Positions 1 to 8,238 of a stretch of 64,000 bases of DNA are shown one piece after another. Under the pieces are notes generated by a model, which saw only the letters and a list, made by a program, of their open reading frames with translations, did no database searches and was not told the origin of the DNA. The stretch's first letter is position 1; every line of letters starts with the position of its first letter. Position numbers and translations under genes: made by a program. This stretch comes from Rhizobacter sp. GTDB taxonomy: Bacteria; Pseudomonadota; Gammaproteobacteria; Burkholderiales; Burkholderiaceae_C. The stretch lies in NCBI GenBank assembly GCA_025350965.1, contig JANXWV010000135.1, forward strand, positions 62,001-126,000, read 5' to 3'.

Positions 1-410
1 ACCGGGCTGTAGGAGAAGGTGTGAAAGGTTTCTTCGTCATAGCCGCTGCGGCGCAGGAACAGTTGCAGACCTTCGTCGTAGGTGGCCAGCCCGCTCTCGT
101 GCACGTACTCGATGCGCGGGCCGATGTCTTGCCAGATTTCCTCCCAGACGCGGTCGGCGCGTGCGCCGAGCACCCAATCGCGCTTGCGGCCCACGGTGGG
201 CAGATAGGCGTCGTTGCAGAAGAAGGTGCCTGCCTCGCCCCACAACATCCACATTGCAAAGCGCGAATCGAGCATCACCCGCACGATGGTCTTGAGGCTT
301 TGCGGCCAGTGGGCGGGTGGCCCCAGTGGGGTGGCCGTCCAGTCGAGCGTTCGCATCCGCGCGCCCATGTCGCCACCGCCGTTCAGGAACTGGAGCGAGT
401 CGGAATTCAT
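1..410 (-). CDS. PAS-domain sensor protein, N-terminal part (cut by window edge)
   Basis: About 136 residues are visible, read on the minus strand from ATG at 410. The frame is open to the window edge, so the 3' end is missing. The segment with LDWTATPLGPP followed by WPQSLKT and then a run ending NDAYLPTVGRKRDWVLG is typical of the first PAS domain of large soluble sensor histidine kinases of the multi-PAS hybrid type. The start is followed by a short tail (NSDSLQFLNGGGDMG), as in that family. No kinase core is visible, so the output domain (histidine kinase, GGDEF or other) cannot be told. It diverges from the LpxO-like gene, leaving roughly 170 bp between the starts in which I see no further gene. 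Family call is sound; the output is unknown. Confidence 0.7.
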   Translation of the reverse strand, partial: MNSDSLQFLNGGGDMGARMRTLDWTATPLGPPAHWPQSLKTIVRVMLDSRFAMWMLWGEAGTFFCNDAYLPTVGRKRDWVLGARADRVWEEIWQDIGPRIEYVHESGLATYDEGLQLFLRRSGYDEETFHTFSYSP

Positions 411-582
411 GGCCTGGGCACCTCGACGCCAAAAGAGACACACGCAATGCGCCGGAGAATTTACCTCATCGCGTGCGGCGCTGTCCACGCCGGCGCCCGG
501 CGGCTTGCCCCGGGGCTGCCGCACGGGCAAGGCCGTCACAATGCGGCGTGCCCGGCCCCGGGCGCTCCGGCCCTTTTCGACC

Positions 583-1482
583 ATGCTCAAGTGGACTCTT
601 CTTGCCCTCTACCTCGGCGCGATCCTGCGCGTGCACCTGCGCGGGCGTGTGCGCCACAAGTGGTTCAAGCAGCTGTTCGATCACTCGGCCTTCCTCGCCC
701 CGCTGAACGTCTTGATGTACGCGTTGTCGAGCGTGCCCACGCGGCCCTACGTGCCGGTTGCTGCCTTCCCCGATCTGGTCGCCCTGCAGGGCCGCTGGCA
801 GGAGATCCGCGACGAAGGGCTCGCCCTCGTCAAGCTGCAGAAGATCAAGAAACCCGACAACAACGACGACGTCGGATTCAACTCGTTCTTCAAGGAAGGC
901 TGGACCCGCTTCTACCTGAAGTGGTACGAGGTCGACCCGCCGTCCGCGCAGCTGTGCCCGGTCACGGTGGGCTTGCTGCGCCAGGTGCCCAGCGTCAAGG
1001 CGGCGCTCTTCGCACACCTGCCGGCAGGCGCCAAGCTGAACCCGCACCGTGACCCGTACGCCGGCTCGTTGCGCTATCACCTCGGGCTCGTCACGCCGAA
1101 CAGCGATGCGTGCCGGATCTGGGTCGACGGCGAAGCCTATGCATGGCGTGACGGCGAAGGCGTGATCTTCGACGAAACGTACATCCACTGGGTGCGCAAC
1201 GACACCACGCAGGACCGGATGATCCTGCTGTGCGACGTGGAGCGGCCCTTGCGCTGGCGCTGGGCGCAGGCCATCAACCGGGGCTTTTCGCGCTACGTCA
1301 TGAGCGCCGCCGCTTCGCCGAACGATGCGGGTGACCGCACCGGCCTGCTCGGCCGCCTGTTCCGCGTGTCGGTGCTGGCCGGCACCTACCGCCGCCGCTT
1401 CAAGGCGTGGAACCCTCGCGTCTACAAGGTGACGCGTGTGGCGCTGGTGCTGGGCCTGGCGGGCTTGATCATCTGGCTGTAG
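583..1482 (+). CDS. Aspartyl/asparaginyl beta-hydroxylase family protein (LpxO-like)
   Basis: 299 residues. The N-terminus is a hydrophobic segment (MLKWTLLALYLGAIL) followed by basic residues. The core carries the Fe(II)/2-oxoglutarate dioxygenase signature: NPHRDPYAGSLRYHLGL gives the first His and the acidic ligand, and FDETYIHWVRNDT gives the second His with the downstream Arg that binds 2-oxoglutarate. A second hydrophobic stretch ends the protein (VALVLGLAGLIIWL), so it is probably anchored to the inner membrane at both ends. In this family LpxO 2-hydroxylates an acyl chain of lipid A; LpxO fits the length and topology, but a peptide or other lipid substrate cannot be excluded. I chose ATG 583 because family members begin just before the hydrophobic segment; ATG 541 is in frame but adds an Arg/Pro-rich stretch. 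Confidence 0.8.
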   Translation: MLKWTLLALYLGAILRVHLRGRVRHKWFKQLFDHSAFLAPLNVLMYALSSVPTRPYVPVAAFPDLVALQGRWQEIRDEGLALVKLQKIKKPDNNDDVGFNSFFKEGWTRFYLKWYEVDPPSAQLCPVTVGLLRQVPSVKAALFAHLPAGAKLNPHRDPYAGSLRYHLGLVTPNSDACRIWVDGEAYAWRDGEGVIFDETYIHWVRNDTTQDRMILLCDVERPLRWRWAQAINRGFSRYVMSAAASPNDAGDRTGLLGRLFRVSVLAGTYRRRFKAWNPRVYKVTRVALVLGLAGLIIWL

Positions 1483-1495
1483 GGCGCCACGCGCC

Positions 1496-2902
1496 CTACA
1501 GCACCCGCCCCGGGTTCATCAGCCCCTGCGGGTCGAGCGCCAGCTTGATGGCGCGCATCATCTGCAACGCCACCGGCGACTTGCGGGCCGCGAGCGCTTC
1601 GCGCTTCAATGCGCCGATGCCATGCTCTGCCGAAATGGAACCGCCGTGCGCGGCCACGGCATCAAACACCAGCGCGTTGACGGCGGGTTCGCAGTCGCGC
1701 AGGAAGGCGGCTGCATCGCCGGCGGCGGGAGCCTGCACGTTGTAGTGCAGGTTGCCGTCGCCGAGGTGGCCGAAGTTGACCAGGCGGGCGCCGGGAAAGG
1801 CCTGCTGCAGGGCCGCGTCGGTGCTCGCCACGAAGGCCGGAATGGCCGAGATCGGCAGCGCGATGTCGTGCTTGATGTTCAGGCCCTCGGCACTCTGGGC
1901 AAGCGGGATCGACTCGCGCAGCTGCCACATGGCTGCCGACTGCGCCTGGCTGCTGGCCACGGCCGCATCGCTGATGACGCCGCGTTCCAGGGCGGTTTCC
2001 AGCAGGGCTTCGAAGCCGTCGCGCGCATGGGCTTCGCTCTCGCTGTCGGACTGCTCCAGCAGCACCGTCCATTCGGCTTCGGGCAGCGGCTGCGCCAACT
2101 GCGCGAAGTGCTTGCGCACGAGTGCAAGCGCGTGCCGCTGCATCACTTCGAAGCCGGTCAGCCCCGCGCCGAGGCGGGCCTGCGCAAGCTGCAACAGCGC
2201 CACCGCATCGGCCAGGGTGGCGAGAGACGCCATCGCGGTGGTCACGGCCACCGGCTGCGGGTGCAGCTTGAGCGTGGCGGCGGTGATGATGCCGAGCGTG
2301 CCTTCGCTGCCGATGAAGAGGTCGCGCAGGTCGTAGCCGGTGTTGTCCTTGCGCAGGCCCGACAGGCCGTGCCAGACCTCGCCAAGGGCCGTGACCACTT
2401 CGAGCCCCAGGCACAGCTCGCGCGCGTTGCCGAAGCGCAGCACCTGCGTGCCGCCGGCGTTGGTGGCCAGGTTGCCGCCGACCGTGCAACTGCCCTCGGC
2501 GGCCAGGCTCAGCGGGTAAAGCAGGCCGTGTGCAGCTGCGGCTTCCTGCACGGCTTGCAGCACGCAGCCGGCCTCGACGGTCATCGTGAGGTTGGCCGCA
2601 TCGGTGGCGCGAATGCGGTTCATGCGCGCCAGGTTCAGCAGCACCTGCGTGCCCGACGCGTCGGGCACCGAGCCGCCGACGAGCCCGGTGTTGCCGCCCT
2701 GCGCAACGATGGCGGCGCCGTGCGCCGCACAAGTGCGCACGACTTGCGCCACCTCAAGGGTCGAGCCGGGCCGCACGACCGCCAGCGCGCGGCCTCGGTA
2801 GCGTTGGCGCCAGTCGAGTTCATAGGCCGACAAGTCGCCCTCGGTCAGCACGTGCGCGGCACCGACGGCGGCGCGCAACCCGCCGAGCAGCGCCACCGTC
2901 AA
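1496..2902 (-). CDS. FAD-binding oxidase, GlcD / D-lactate dehydrogenase type
   Basis: 468 residues. The first half is a PCMH-type FAD-binding domain (VVRPGSTLEVAQVV, then QGGNTGLVGGSVPD, then NLATNAGGTQVLRFGN and GSEGTLGIIT). The second half is the FAD-oxidase C-terminal domain ending in FGHLGDGNLHYN, AEHGIGALK and LDPQGLMNPGRVL, the pattern of D-2-hydroxyacid dehydrogenases such as GlcD and cytochrome-linked D-lactate dehydrogenase. It probably oxidises a D-2-hydroxyacid and passes electrons to the quinone or cytochrome pool; the substrate cannot be read. TTG at 2902 is preferred because AGAGG lies 7 nt upstream and the TTGA overlaps the DUF2069 stop; GTG 2896 is the alternative. Long open frames continue upstream through DUF2069 but are not part of this gene. 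Its 3' end faces the LpxO-like gene 13 bp away. Confidence 0.88.
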   Translation of the reverse strand: MTVALLGGLRAAVGAAHVLTEGDLSAYELDWRQRYRGRALAVVRPGSTLEVAQVVRTCAAHGAAIVAQGGNTGLVGGSVPDASGTQVLLNLARMNRIRATDAANLTMTVEAGCVLQAVQEAAAAHGLLYPLSLAAEGSCTVGGNLATNAGGTQVLRFGNARELCLGLEVVTALGEVWHGLSGLRKDNTGYDLRDLFIGSEGTLGIITAATLKLHPQPVAVTTAMASLATLADAVALLQLAQARLGAGLTGFEVMQRHALALVRKHFAQLAQPLPEAEWTVLLEQSDSESEAHARDGFEALLETALERGVISDAAVASSQAQSAAMWQLRESIPLAQSAEGLNIKHDIALPISAIPAFVASTDAALQQAFPGARLVNFGHLGDGNLHYNVQAPAAGDAAAFLRDCEPAVNALVFDAVAAHGGSISAEHGIGALKREALAARKSPVALQMMRAIKLALDPQGLMNPGRVL

Positions 2903-3393
2903 GGCAGTGCCTCTGCCGGGGTCACGAGGGCGTCTCGGGCCTGCACATCGCGGGCCTGCGCATCGCGGGCCTTGGCATCCCGCAGCCGCCAGCGCACGTG
3001 CGCCGAGCAGGCCGCGAAGAGCAGCAGGCACAGCAGCACTTCGACGAGGGCCAGCCAGCGGCCGGCGCCGCGGTCGCTGGTGGCGCGCACGGCGCCTTCG
3101 AAGAAGTACAACCACACCAGCAGGCTGACCCAGCGGTAGGTGTACATGCGGTTCTTCAACAGGCCGGCCAACGGAATGGCCAGCGGCAGCACCTTGAGCG
3201 CCAGCGTGCCGCTGCCGGTGGGCGCGAGCCACAGCTCCCAGGCGAGACCGAGCACGATCAGGCCGAGCACGCTGGCTACTGCGGCGGCGCGGGTCCAGCG
3301 CACGGACGAGGGCATGCCTTCGGGCGGGTCGGAAGGCAACGGAGAAGGCAGCAGGGAAGTCGGCAAAGAAGGCACTGGCGGGGTCGTGTTCAT
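2899..3393 (-). CDS. DUF2069 family small membrane protein
   Basis: 164 residues from ATG 3393. The core, from about residue 30, has three or four hydrophobic helices with the family marks LGLIVLGLAWELWLAPTG, KVLPLAIPLAGLLKNRMYTYR and YFFEGAVRA, which identify DUF2069, an inner-membrane family of unknown function in Beta- and Gammaproteobacteria. The first 26 residues are a Pro/Ser/Leu repeat unlike the family, so translation may really start at ATG 3315 (138 residues). The C-terminus ends in a five-residue repeat (roughly A-R-D-A-Q) encoded by a 15-bp DNA repeat. It overlaps the downstream oxidase by 4 nt, so the two are probably co-translated, and it diverges from yihY with 8 bp between the listed starts. 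Confidence 0.82.
   Translation of the reverse strand: MNTTPPVPSLPTSLLPSPLPSDPPEGMPSSVRWTRAAAVASVLGLIVLGLAWELWLAPTGSGTLALKVLPLAIPLAGLLKNRMYTYRWVSLLVWLYFFEGAVRATSDRGAGRWLALVEVLLCLLLFAACSAHVRWRLRDAKARDAQARDVQARDALVTPAEALP
2932..2983. repeat. 15-bp tandem repeat inside the DUF2069 C-terminus
   Basis: Three units of 15 bp plus a partial fourth: units at 2932-2946, 2947-2961 and 2962-2976, and 7 more bases at 2977-2983. The second and third units share ATCGCGGGCCT. The period is a multiple of three, so the repeat adds five-residue blocks (A-R-D-x-x) to the cytoplasmic tail of the protein without a frameshift. It probably arose by slippage. Confidence 0.75.
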
Positions 3394-3401
3394 CGCTGAC
3401 T

Positions 3402-4649
3402 ATGATGCCAGCAATGACATCCCCTTCCCTCGTGAGGCAGGCACTGAAAGAGCACCTCCCGAACCTGCTGGGGACGCTGCAAACCTGGCCCTGGCTCGAC
3501 ACCCTCCAGACCCTGCGCGCGCGCTTCCGCGAAGACCGCCTCGGCCTGACGGCGGGCAGCCTGACCTTCACCACCCTGGTGTCGCTCGTGCCGCTCGTCA
3601 CGGTGATGCTGGCGCTGTTCTCTGCGTTCCCCATGTTCGCCAGCTTCCAGAGCGCGCTGCAGCAGTACTTCCTGCAGTCGTTGGTGCCCGAGAGCATCGC
3701 CAAGCCGGTGCTCGGCTGGATCACCCAATTCGCCAGCAACTCGAACCGGCTCGGCACGGTCGGCCTGGTCTTCCTGCTGTTCGCGGCGCTGGCCTTGATG
3801 CTGACCATCGACCGCACGCTCAACGGCATCTGGCGCGTGCGTGCGCCCAGGCCGATGGCGCAGCGCGTGCTCGTGTACTGGGCCTCGGCCACGCTCGGGC
3901 CGCTGGTGCTGGGCATCAGCCTGAGTGCCACCTCGTACGCGGTGTCGGCGTCGAAGGGGCTCGTGCATGTGCTGCCGGTGAGCGTGAACCTTTTGATCGG
4001 AACGCTTCAGTTCGCGCTGCTCGCGGCCACGCTGGCGGGGCTGTTCCACTACGTGCCGAACACGCACGTGCGCTGGCGCCACGCACTGGCCGGCGGCATC
4101 AGCGCAGCGGTGGGCTTCGAGGTCGCGAAGAAGCTGCTCGGCTGGTACCTGGCGCAGGTGCCCACGTATTCGATGGTGTACGGCACCTTCGCGGTCGTGC
4201 CCATCCTGCTGATCTGGGTCTACCTGGGCTGGGTCATCGTGCTGCTCGGTGCGGTGATCGCGGCCTATGCGCCGAGCCTGCGCATGCGCGTGAAGCGTTG
4301 GCCCGAGGGCCCGGGCGCGCGGCTGCAACTGGCGGTGGCGCTGCTGCGCGAACTGCAACAGGCGCATGTTCGCGCCGAGCGCGGGCTGGGTTCGGCGCAG
4401 CTGTCGGAGCTGCTGCGAACCGACCCGCTGCAGATCGAACCCATTCTCGACACGCTGGTCGCGTTCGACTGGCTCGGCTGCCTGGACGAGGCCGGCGCAC
4501 CGCGCTACGTGCTGCTGTGCGACCCGGCGGCCACGCCCGCGCAGCCGCTGCTGTCGCAGTTCCTGCTCGAACCCTCGGCCGCCGCTCGTGGCCTGTGGCG
4601 GCGCGCCGGCTTCGACGTGATGACGCTGCACGAGTTGCTGAGCGTTTGA
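3402..4649 (+). CDS. YihY family inner membrane protein (UPF0761)
   Basis: 415 residues. About six transmembrane helices lie in residues 40-290, with the YihY marks FREDRLGLTAGSLTFTTLVS near the start, TIDRTLNGIWRV, and the pair VPTYSMVYGTFAVVPILLIW plus YLGWVIVLLGAVIAAY. The C-terminal 120 residues are soluble and look like a winged-helix extension (LSELLRTDPLQIEPILDTLVAFDWLG), as in the longer betaproteobacterial members. The family is often labelled RNase BN; that label belongs to another gene and should not be used. Its role is unknown. Start choices are ATG 3402, 3405 and 3414; the last gives MTSPS and may be the true one. Its stop is 36 bp from that of the convergent diguanylate cyclase gene. 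Confidence 0.85.
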   Translation: MMPAMTSPSLVRQALKEHLPNLLGTLQTWPWLDTLQTLRARFREDRLGLTAGSLTFTTLVSLVPLVTVMLALFSAFPMFASFQSALQQYFLQSLVPESIAKPVLGWITQFASNSNRLGTVGLVFLLFAALALMLTIDRTLNGIWRVRAPRPMAQRVLVYWASATLGPLVLGISLSATSYAVSASKGLVHVLPVSVNLLIGTLQFALLAATLAGLFHYVPNTHVRWRHALAGGISAAVGFEVAKKLLGWYLAQVPTYSMVYGTFAVVPILLIWVYLGWVIVLLGAVIAAYAPSLRMRVKRWPEGPGARLQLAVALLRELQQAHVRAERGLGSAQLSELLRTDPLQIEPILDTLVAFDWLGCLDEAGAPRYVLLCDPAATPAQPLLSQFLLEPSAAARGLWRRAGFDVMTLHELLSV

Positions 4650-4685
4650 GGTGCGCGCACCGCGCGGCGTGCGTCGCGTGCCGGC

Positions 4686-5975
4686 CTACCGCGTCGCCTC
4701 GAACGACAGCGCCCCGCAATGCCGCGCGCAGTTTTTGCCGCTGCGCTTGGCGGCGTACATGGCATCGTCGGCAAGTTGCAGCAGGGCGAGCGGGTGCGTG
4801 GCGTCGGTGGTGGCCAGCGCGTAGCCGATGCTCGCGCTGATGCTGCGCCGCAAGGTGCGGCTCAACGCTCCGGCCTCCGACGCGTGGCGCACCGCATCCA
4901 GCATGTGCAGCGCAAGCGCCTGCGCGCCGGCAGCGTCGCGCACCGTGGCCAACACCAGGAACTCGTCACCACCGAAGCGGCCCACGGCGTCGTCCGCGCG
5001 CACGGCCTGCTGCAGCGCACCGGCCACCGCCACCAGCAGGGCGTCGCCCTCCCGGTGGCCGAGCACGTCGTTCACGGCCTTGAACCCGTCGAGGTCGACG
5101 AAGAACAGCGCCACCGGCGTGCGAACCGCGTCGGCCATGGCGGCCTCGATGCGGTCCATCGTCGCGCGGCGGCTCAGCACGCCGGTCAGCGCGTCGTGTT
5201 CGGCATGGCGGCGCAACTGCTCCTGCGCCACGGTCAGCTCGTGCACGTCGATCGTCACGGTGTACAGGCCGACCACCTGACCGGCATCGTCCAGGTCGGG
5301 CACGTAGCTCGTGCGCATCCAGCGCGGGCCTTGCGGCAGCGAGGTGACGAGCCGTGTGTACTGCACCGTGCTGCCCAGCAGTGCGCGCTGGAAGTACGGC
5401 TCGTGCTCGGCCCAGCGGCGTGCGCCGCGAATGGTGCCGATGTGCTGGCCGAGCAGCTTCTCGGCCTTCTGCTGCGTGGCCTCGGTGTAGGCCTTGTTGA
5501 CGAAGCGCAGCACGAAGTCGCGGTCCACGTAGGTCAAGGGATAGGGAATGTTGTCGGTGAAGCGGTCGAGCCGCACTTGCGCGGCCTGCAGCGCCTCGCG
5601 TGCGACCACGTCGGCGTGAATGTCGGTTGCGATGGTGAACACCGATTCGACCTGGCCGTTCGCATCGCGGTCCGGGAACACCTGGATGCGCACCCAATGT
5701 CCGAGCGTGGGGCCGTGGCGAAGCTGGCGCTCGTAGCTCACGGTCTTGCCCGCGAAAGCTTGTGCGAACGCCAGGCCGGCGCGCTCCCAGGCGGCGGCGC
5801 CATAGAGCTCTTGCAAGGTGTGGCCGAGCAGTTCATCGCGCCGGCGTCCGGCCCAGATCAGATAGTGGTCGTTGCAGAACACCAGCCGTGCGTCGCGGTC
5901 CCAGCGGCCAATGGGCAGGTCAATGGCATCGACCAGGCGCTCGATGTGGCCGAGGCGGGGTGCGGGGGTCACCAT
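4686..5975 (-). CDS. Diguanylate cyclase with two PAS domains
   Basis: 429 residues. PAS domain 1 spans about residues 10-125 and PAS domain 2 about 135-250, each closing with a PAC-like segment (FTIATDIHADV; YTVTIDVHEL). A GGDEF domain follows from about 258, opening with the linker HAEHDALTGVLSRR and carrying the metal-binding FFVDLDGFKAVND and an intact GGDEF at 335-339. RxxD at 326-329 sits exactly five residues before GGDEF, so the allosteric c-di-GMP inhibition site is present. No EAL domain. There are no transmembrane segments, so it is a cytoplasmic enzyme making cyclic di-GMP from two GTP under control of signals sensed by the PAS domains. No ligand or cofactor of those domains can be identified. 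An active cyclase is well supported. Confidence 0.93.
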   Translation of the reverse strand: MVTPAPRLGHIERLVDAIDLPIGRWDRDARLVFCNDHYLIWAGRRRDELLGHTLQELYGAAAWERAGLAFAQAFAGKTVSYERQLRHGPTLGHWVRIQVFPDRDANGQVESVFTIATDIHADVVAREALQAAQVRLDRFTDNIPYPLTYVDRDFVLRFVNKAYTEATQQKAEKLLGQHIGTIRGARRWAEHEPYFQRALLGSTVQYTRLVTSLPQGPRWMRTSYVPDLDDAGQVVGLYTVTIDVHELTVAQEQLRRHAEHDALTGVLSRRATMDRIEAAMADAVRTPVALFFVDLDGFKAVNDVLGHREGDALLVAVAGALQQAVRADDAVGRFGGDEFLVLATVRDAAGAQALALHMLDAVRHASEAGALSRTLRRSISASIGYALATTDATHPLALLQLADDAMYAAKRSGKNCARHCGALSFEATR

Positions 5976-6024
5976 GATCGGGCGTGAGCGGCGCGGCAGC
6001 GTGGGCAGATGCGGGCCGGTCGCG

Positions 6025-6831
6025 TCAGGCCACCGGCTGCAAGGCCTGCAGCACGGCGTCGGGCGCCTCGGTCATCAGCGCATGGCCGGCGCGGACCATC
6101 ACGGTGCGTGCCTTCAATGCGTCTGCAAACAGGCTGGCCTGCTTCGGGCTCGTCATCTGGTCGCGCTCGCCGAGCACCAGCGTCACGGGGCATCGCACCT
6201 TTGCTGCGGCTTCCAGGCCGCCGCCATAGGCATCGCACATGCTGAAGTCGTGGTGGAACAGGTTGCAGCCGGTCTGCAGCGCCTGCACGCGCTGCATCAA
6301 CGCGCGGTTGCCACCGTGCAGCCAGCTGCCCGGGCCGGGGTGCGAGGGCTTGGCCGCTAGTGTGGAATGAGAGAAGGTGTTGACCATCTCGATGGCTTCA
6401 AGCGGCCGGTCGCGTGCCGTGTCCAGCAGCGCCTGCGACACCTTCATCGGGTAGGCCGTCCCGATCATCGCGAGCCGCGTGACGCGCTCGGGTGCGCGCG
6501 CCGCCGCCTCCAACGCGATCAACGACCCCATGCTGTGGCCGACCAGAGCCGCCTGCTGCACACCGGCAGCGTCGAGCAACGCAAGCAGCCAGTCGGCCGC
6601 GGCCTCCACGCTGGGCAGCGGCAGGCCTGCGCTTCGGGCGTGGCCGGGAAGGTCGACCGCGAGCACGCTGTGGCCGTGGTGCGCGAACCAGCGCGCCAGC
6701 AGCGTGAACACGCTGTGGTCGTGCAGCGCGCCATGCACGAACACCCGGCAGGGCAGGGCGTGATCGAAGGGCTTGCCTCCCGTGTAGGCGTAGGCGGTCT
6801 GGCCGTGCGGGCCACCGACGGTCAGCTCCAT
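6025..6831 (-). CDS. Alpha/beta-fold hydrolase
   Basis: 268 residues starting at ATG 6831, whose A is also the last base of the metY stop (TGATG), so the two genes are translationally coupled. The fold is clear: oxyanion region VFVHGALHDHSVF, the strand and turn LAVDLPGHARSAG, the nucleophile elbow VGHSMGS (Ser near residue 100), an acidic residue in LVLGERDQMTSP and the catalytic His in RAGHALMTEAP. It is a serine hydrolase of the esterase/haloperoxidase-like class. The substrate is unknown. Coupling to metY suggests a sulfur-metabolism or ester-cleaving role, for example handling acetylated homoserine, but this is inference only. Confidence 0.85.
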   Translation of the reverse strand: MELTVGGPHGQTAYAYTGGKPFDHALPCRVFVHGALHDHSVFTLLARWFAHHGHSVLAVDLPGHARSAGLPLPSVEAAADWLLALLDAAGVQQAALVGHSMGSLIALEAAARAPERVTRLAMIGTAYPMKVSQALLDTARDRPLEAIEMVNTFSHSTLAAKPSHPGPGSWLHGGNRALMQRVQALQTGCNLFHHDFSMCDAYGGGLEAAAKVRCPVTLVLGERDQMTSPKQASLFADALKARTVMVRAGHALMTEAPDAVLQALQPVA

Positions 6832-8141
6832 CACGCCCCCGCCTTCTGCGCCACCTTGAACGCGCGTTTCAGGTCGTCGATCAGGTCGTCGGCGTCTTCC
6901 AGGCCGATGGACAGGCGGATCGTGCCCGGCGTGATGCCGGCTTGCACCAGCGCGGCATCAGCCATGCGGAAGTGCGTGGTCGAGGCCGGGTGGATCACGA
7001 GCGAGCGGCAGTCGCCCACGTTCGCCAGGTGCGAGAAAATCTGCAGTGCATCGATGAACGCCACGCCTTGCTCGCGCGAGCCGCGCAGGTCGAAGCTGAA
7101 CACCGAGCCGCAGCCACGCGGCAGCAAGCGCTTGGCCAGCGCGTGGTCGGGGTGCGTTTCCAGTTCCGGGTAGCCGACGCGCGCCACCAGCTCGTGCGCC
7201 GCCAGAAACGCGACCACCTTGCGCGTGTTCTCCACATGCCGCGCCATGCGCAGCGGCAGCGTCTCGATGCCTTGCAGAATGAGCCAGGCGGTGTGCGGGC
7301 TCATGCAGGCGCCGAAGTCGCGCAGGCCTTCGCGGCGGGCCCGCAGCAGGAACGCGCCGACGGTACTTTCTTCCGCGAACACCATGCCGTGGAAGCCGTC
7401 GTAGGGTTGCGTCAGTTCAGGGAAGCGGCTGGATGCTGCCGGTGCTGCCCAGTCGAACTGCCCGCTGTCCACCAGCACGCCCCCGATCACCGTGCCGTGG
7501 CCGGAGAGGAACTTCGTGGCCGAATGGAAGACGAGGTCGGCACCGTGTTCGAACGGCTTCATCAACCAAGGCGTGGTGAAGGTCGAATCGACCAGCAACG
7601 GCAGGCCGTGGTCGTGCGCCATGCCGGACACCGTCGGCACGTCCAGCACGTCGAGGCCGGGGTTGCCCAAGGTCTCGCCGAACAGCAGCTTCGTGTTCGG
7701 CCGAATGGCGCCGCGCCACGCGTCCACGTCGCCGGGCTTGACGAATGTGGTCTCGATGCCGAAGCGAGAAAGTGTGTAGTGCAAGAGGTTGTGCGAGCCG
7801 CCGTACAGCGCGCTCGAACTCACGATGTGCGAACCCGCACCCGCCAGCGTGCTGATCGCGAGGAACAGCGCGGCCTGGCCGCTGGCGGTGGCGATGCCAC
7901 CGACACCGCCTTCGAGCGCGGCCATGCGTTCCTCGAATACGGCATTGGTCGGGTTCGAGATGCGGCTGTACACATGGCCCGGCCGCTCCATGTTGAACAG
8001 CGACGCGGCGTGCGCGCTGTTCTCGAACACGAACGAGGTGGTCAAGTGGATGGGCACGGCGCGCGCGCCGGTGGCCGGGTCGGGCGCGGCGCCGGCGTGC
8101 AGCGCTAGCGTGTCGAAGCCGGGGTTCGAGTAGCCAGGCAT
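6831..8141 (-). CDS. metY: O-acetylhomoserine aminocarboxypropyltransferase (sulfhydrylase)
   Basis: 436 residues. Cys/Met-metabolism PLP enzyme of the long (about 430 aa) MetY class. It has HAGAAPDPATGARAVPIHLT near the N-terminus, VYSRISNPTN binding the phosphate of the neighbouring subunit's PLP, the substrate region SSSALYGGSHNLL, and the PLP lysine in HSATKFLSGHGT (Lys210). The C-terminal RLSIGLEDADDLIDDL binds the substrate carboxylate. It makes homocysteine from O-acetylhomoserine and sulfide, the direct sulfhydrylation route to methionine. Start ATG 8141 gives the expected MPGYSNPGFDTLALHAG opening. Divergent from the CBS gene; I saw no SAM riboswitch in the 97-bp gap. Confidence 0.93.
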   Translation of the reverse strand: MPGYSNPGFDTLALHAGAAPDPATGARAVPIHLTTSFVFENSAHAASLFNMERPGHVYSRISNPTNAVFEERMAALEGGVGGIATASGQAALFLAISTLAGAGSHIVSSSALYGGSHNLLHYTLSRFGIETTFVKPGDVDAWRGAIRPNTKLLFGETLGNPGLDVLDVPTVSGMAHDHGLPLLVDSTFTTPWLMKPFEHGADLVFHSATKFLSGHGTVIGGVLVDSGQFDWAAPAASSRFPELTQPYDGFHGMVFAEESTVGAFLLRARREGLRDFGACMSPHTAWLILQGIETLPLRMARHVENTRKVVAFLAAHELVARVGYPELETHPDHALAKRLLPRGCGSVFSFDLRGSREQGVAFIDALQIFSHLANVGDCRSLVIHPASTTHFRMADAALVQAGITPGTIRLSIGLEDADDLIDDLKRAFKVAQKAGA

Positions 8142-8180
8142 GCGGGCCTCCAGGGCAGGTGTTGCGGGGACGTCGGGGTG

Positions 8181-8207
8181 TTGCCCGCAGGAATTGTGGG
8201 CTATATT
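8181..8207 (+). promoter_or_regulatory. Possible sigma-70 promoter for the CBS-domain gene
   Basis: TATATT at 8202-8207 as -10, with TTGCCC at 8181-8186 as a weak -35 and a spacer of 15. It sits in the divergent metY/CBS gap, about 32 nt before the proposed ATA start. The -10 is good; the spacing is short. Confidence 0.4.
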
Positions 8208-8238
8208 GAATTGATCGAAGTCCCTCGGGGAGAGCCTC

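Noticed and set aside
2903..3931. The upstream part of the long minus-strand frame that includes the FAD oxidase
   Set aside because: It runs through DUF2069 and antisense to yihY. The conserved oxidase starts at about 2902, next to a ribosome site.
3402..4649. RNase BN label for the YihY protein
   Set aside because: The name comes from an old misassignment; the protein is polytopic with no nuclease motif.
8142..8238. SAM riboswitch upstream of metY
   Set aside because: The 97-bp gap has no SAM-I or SAM-II core sequence that I can see.
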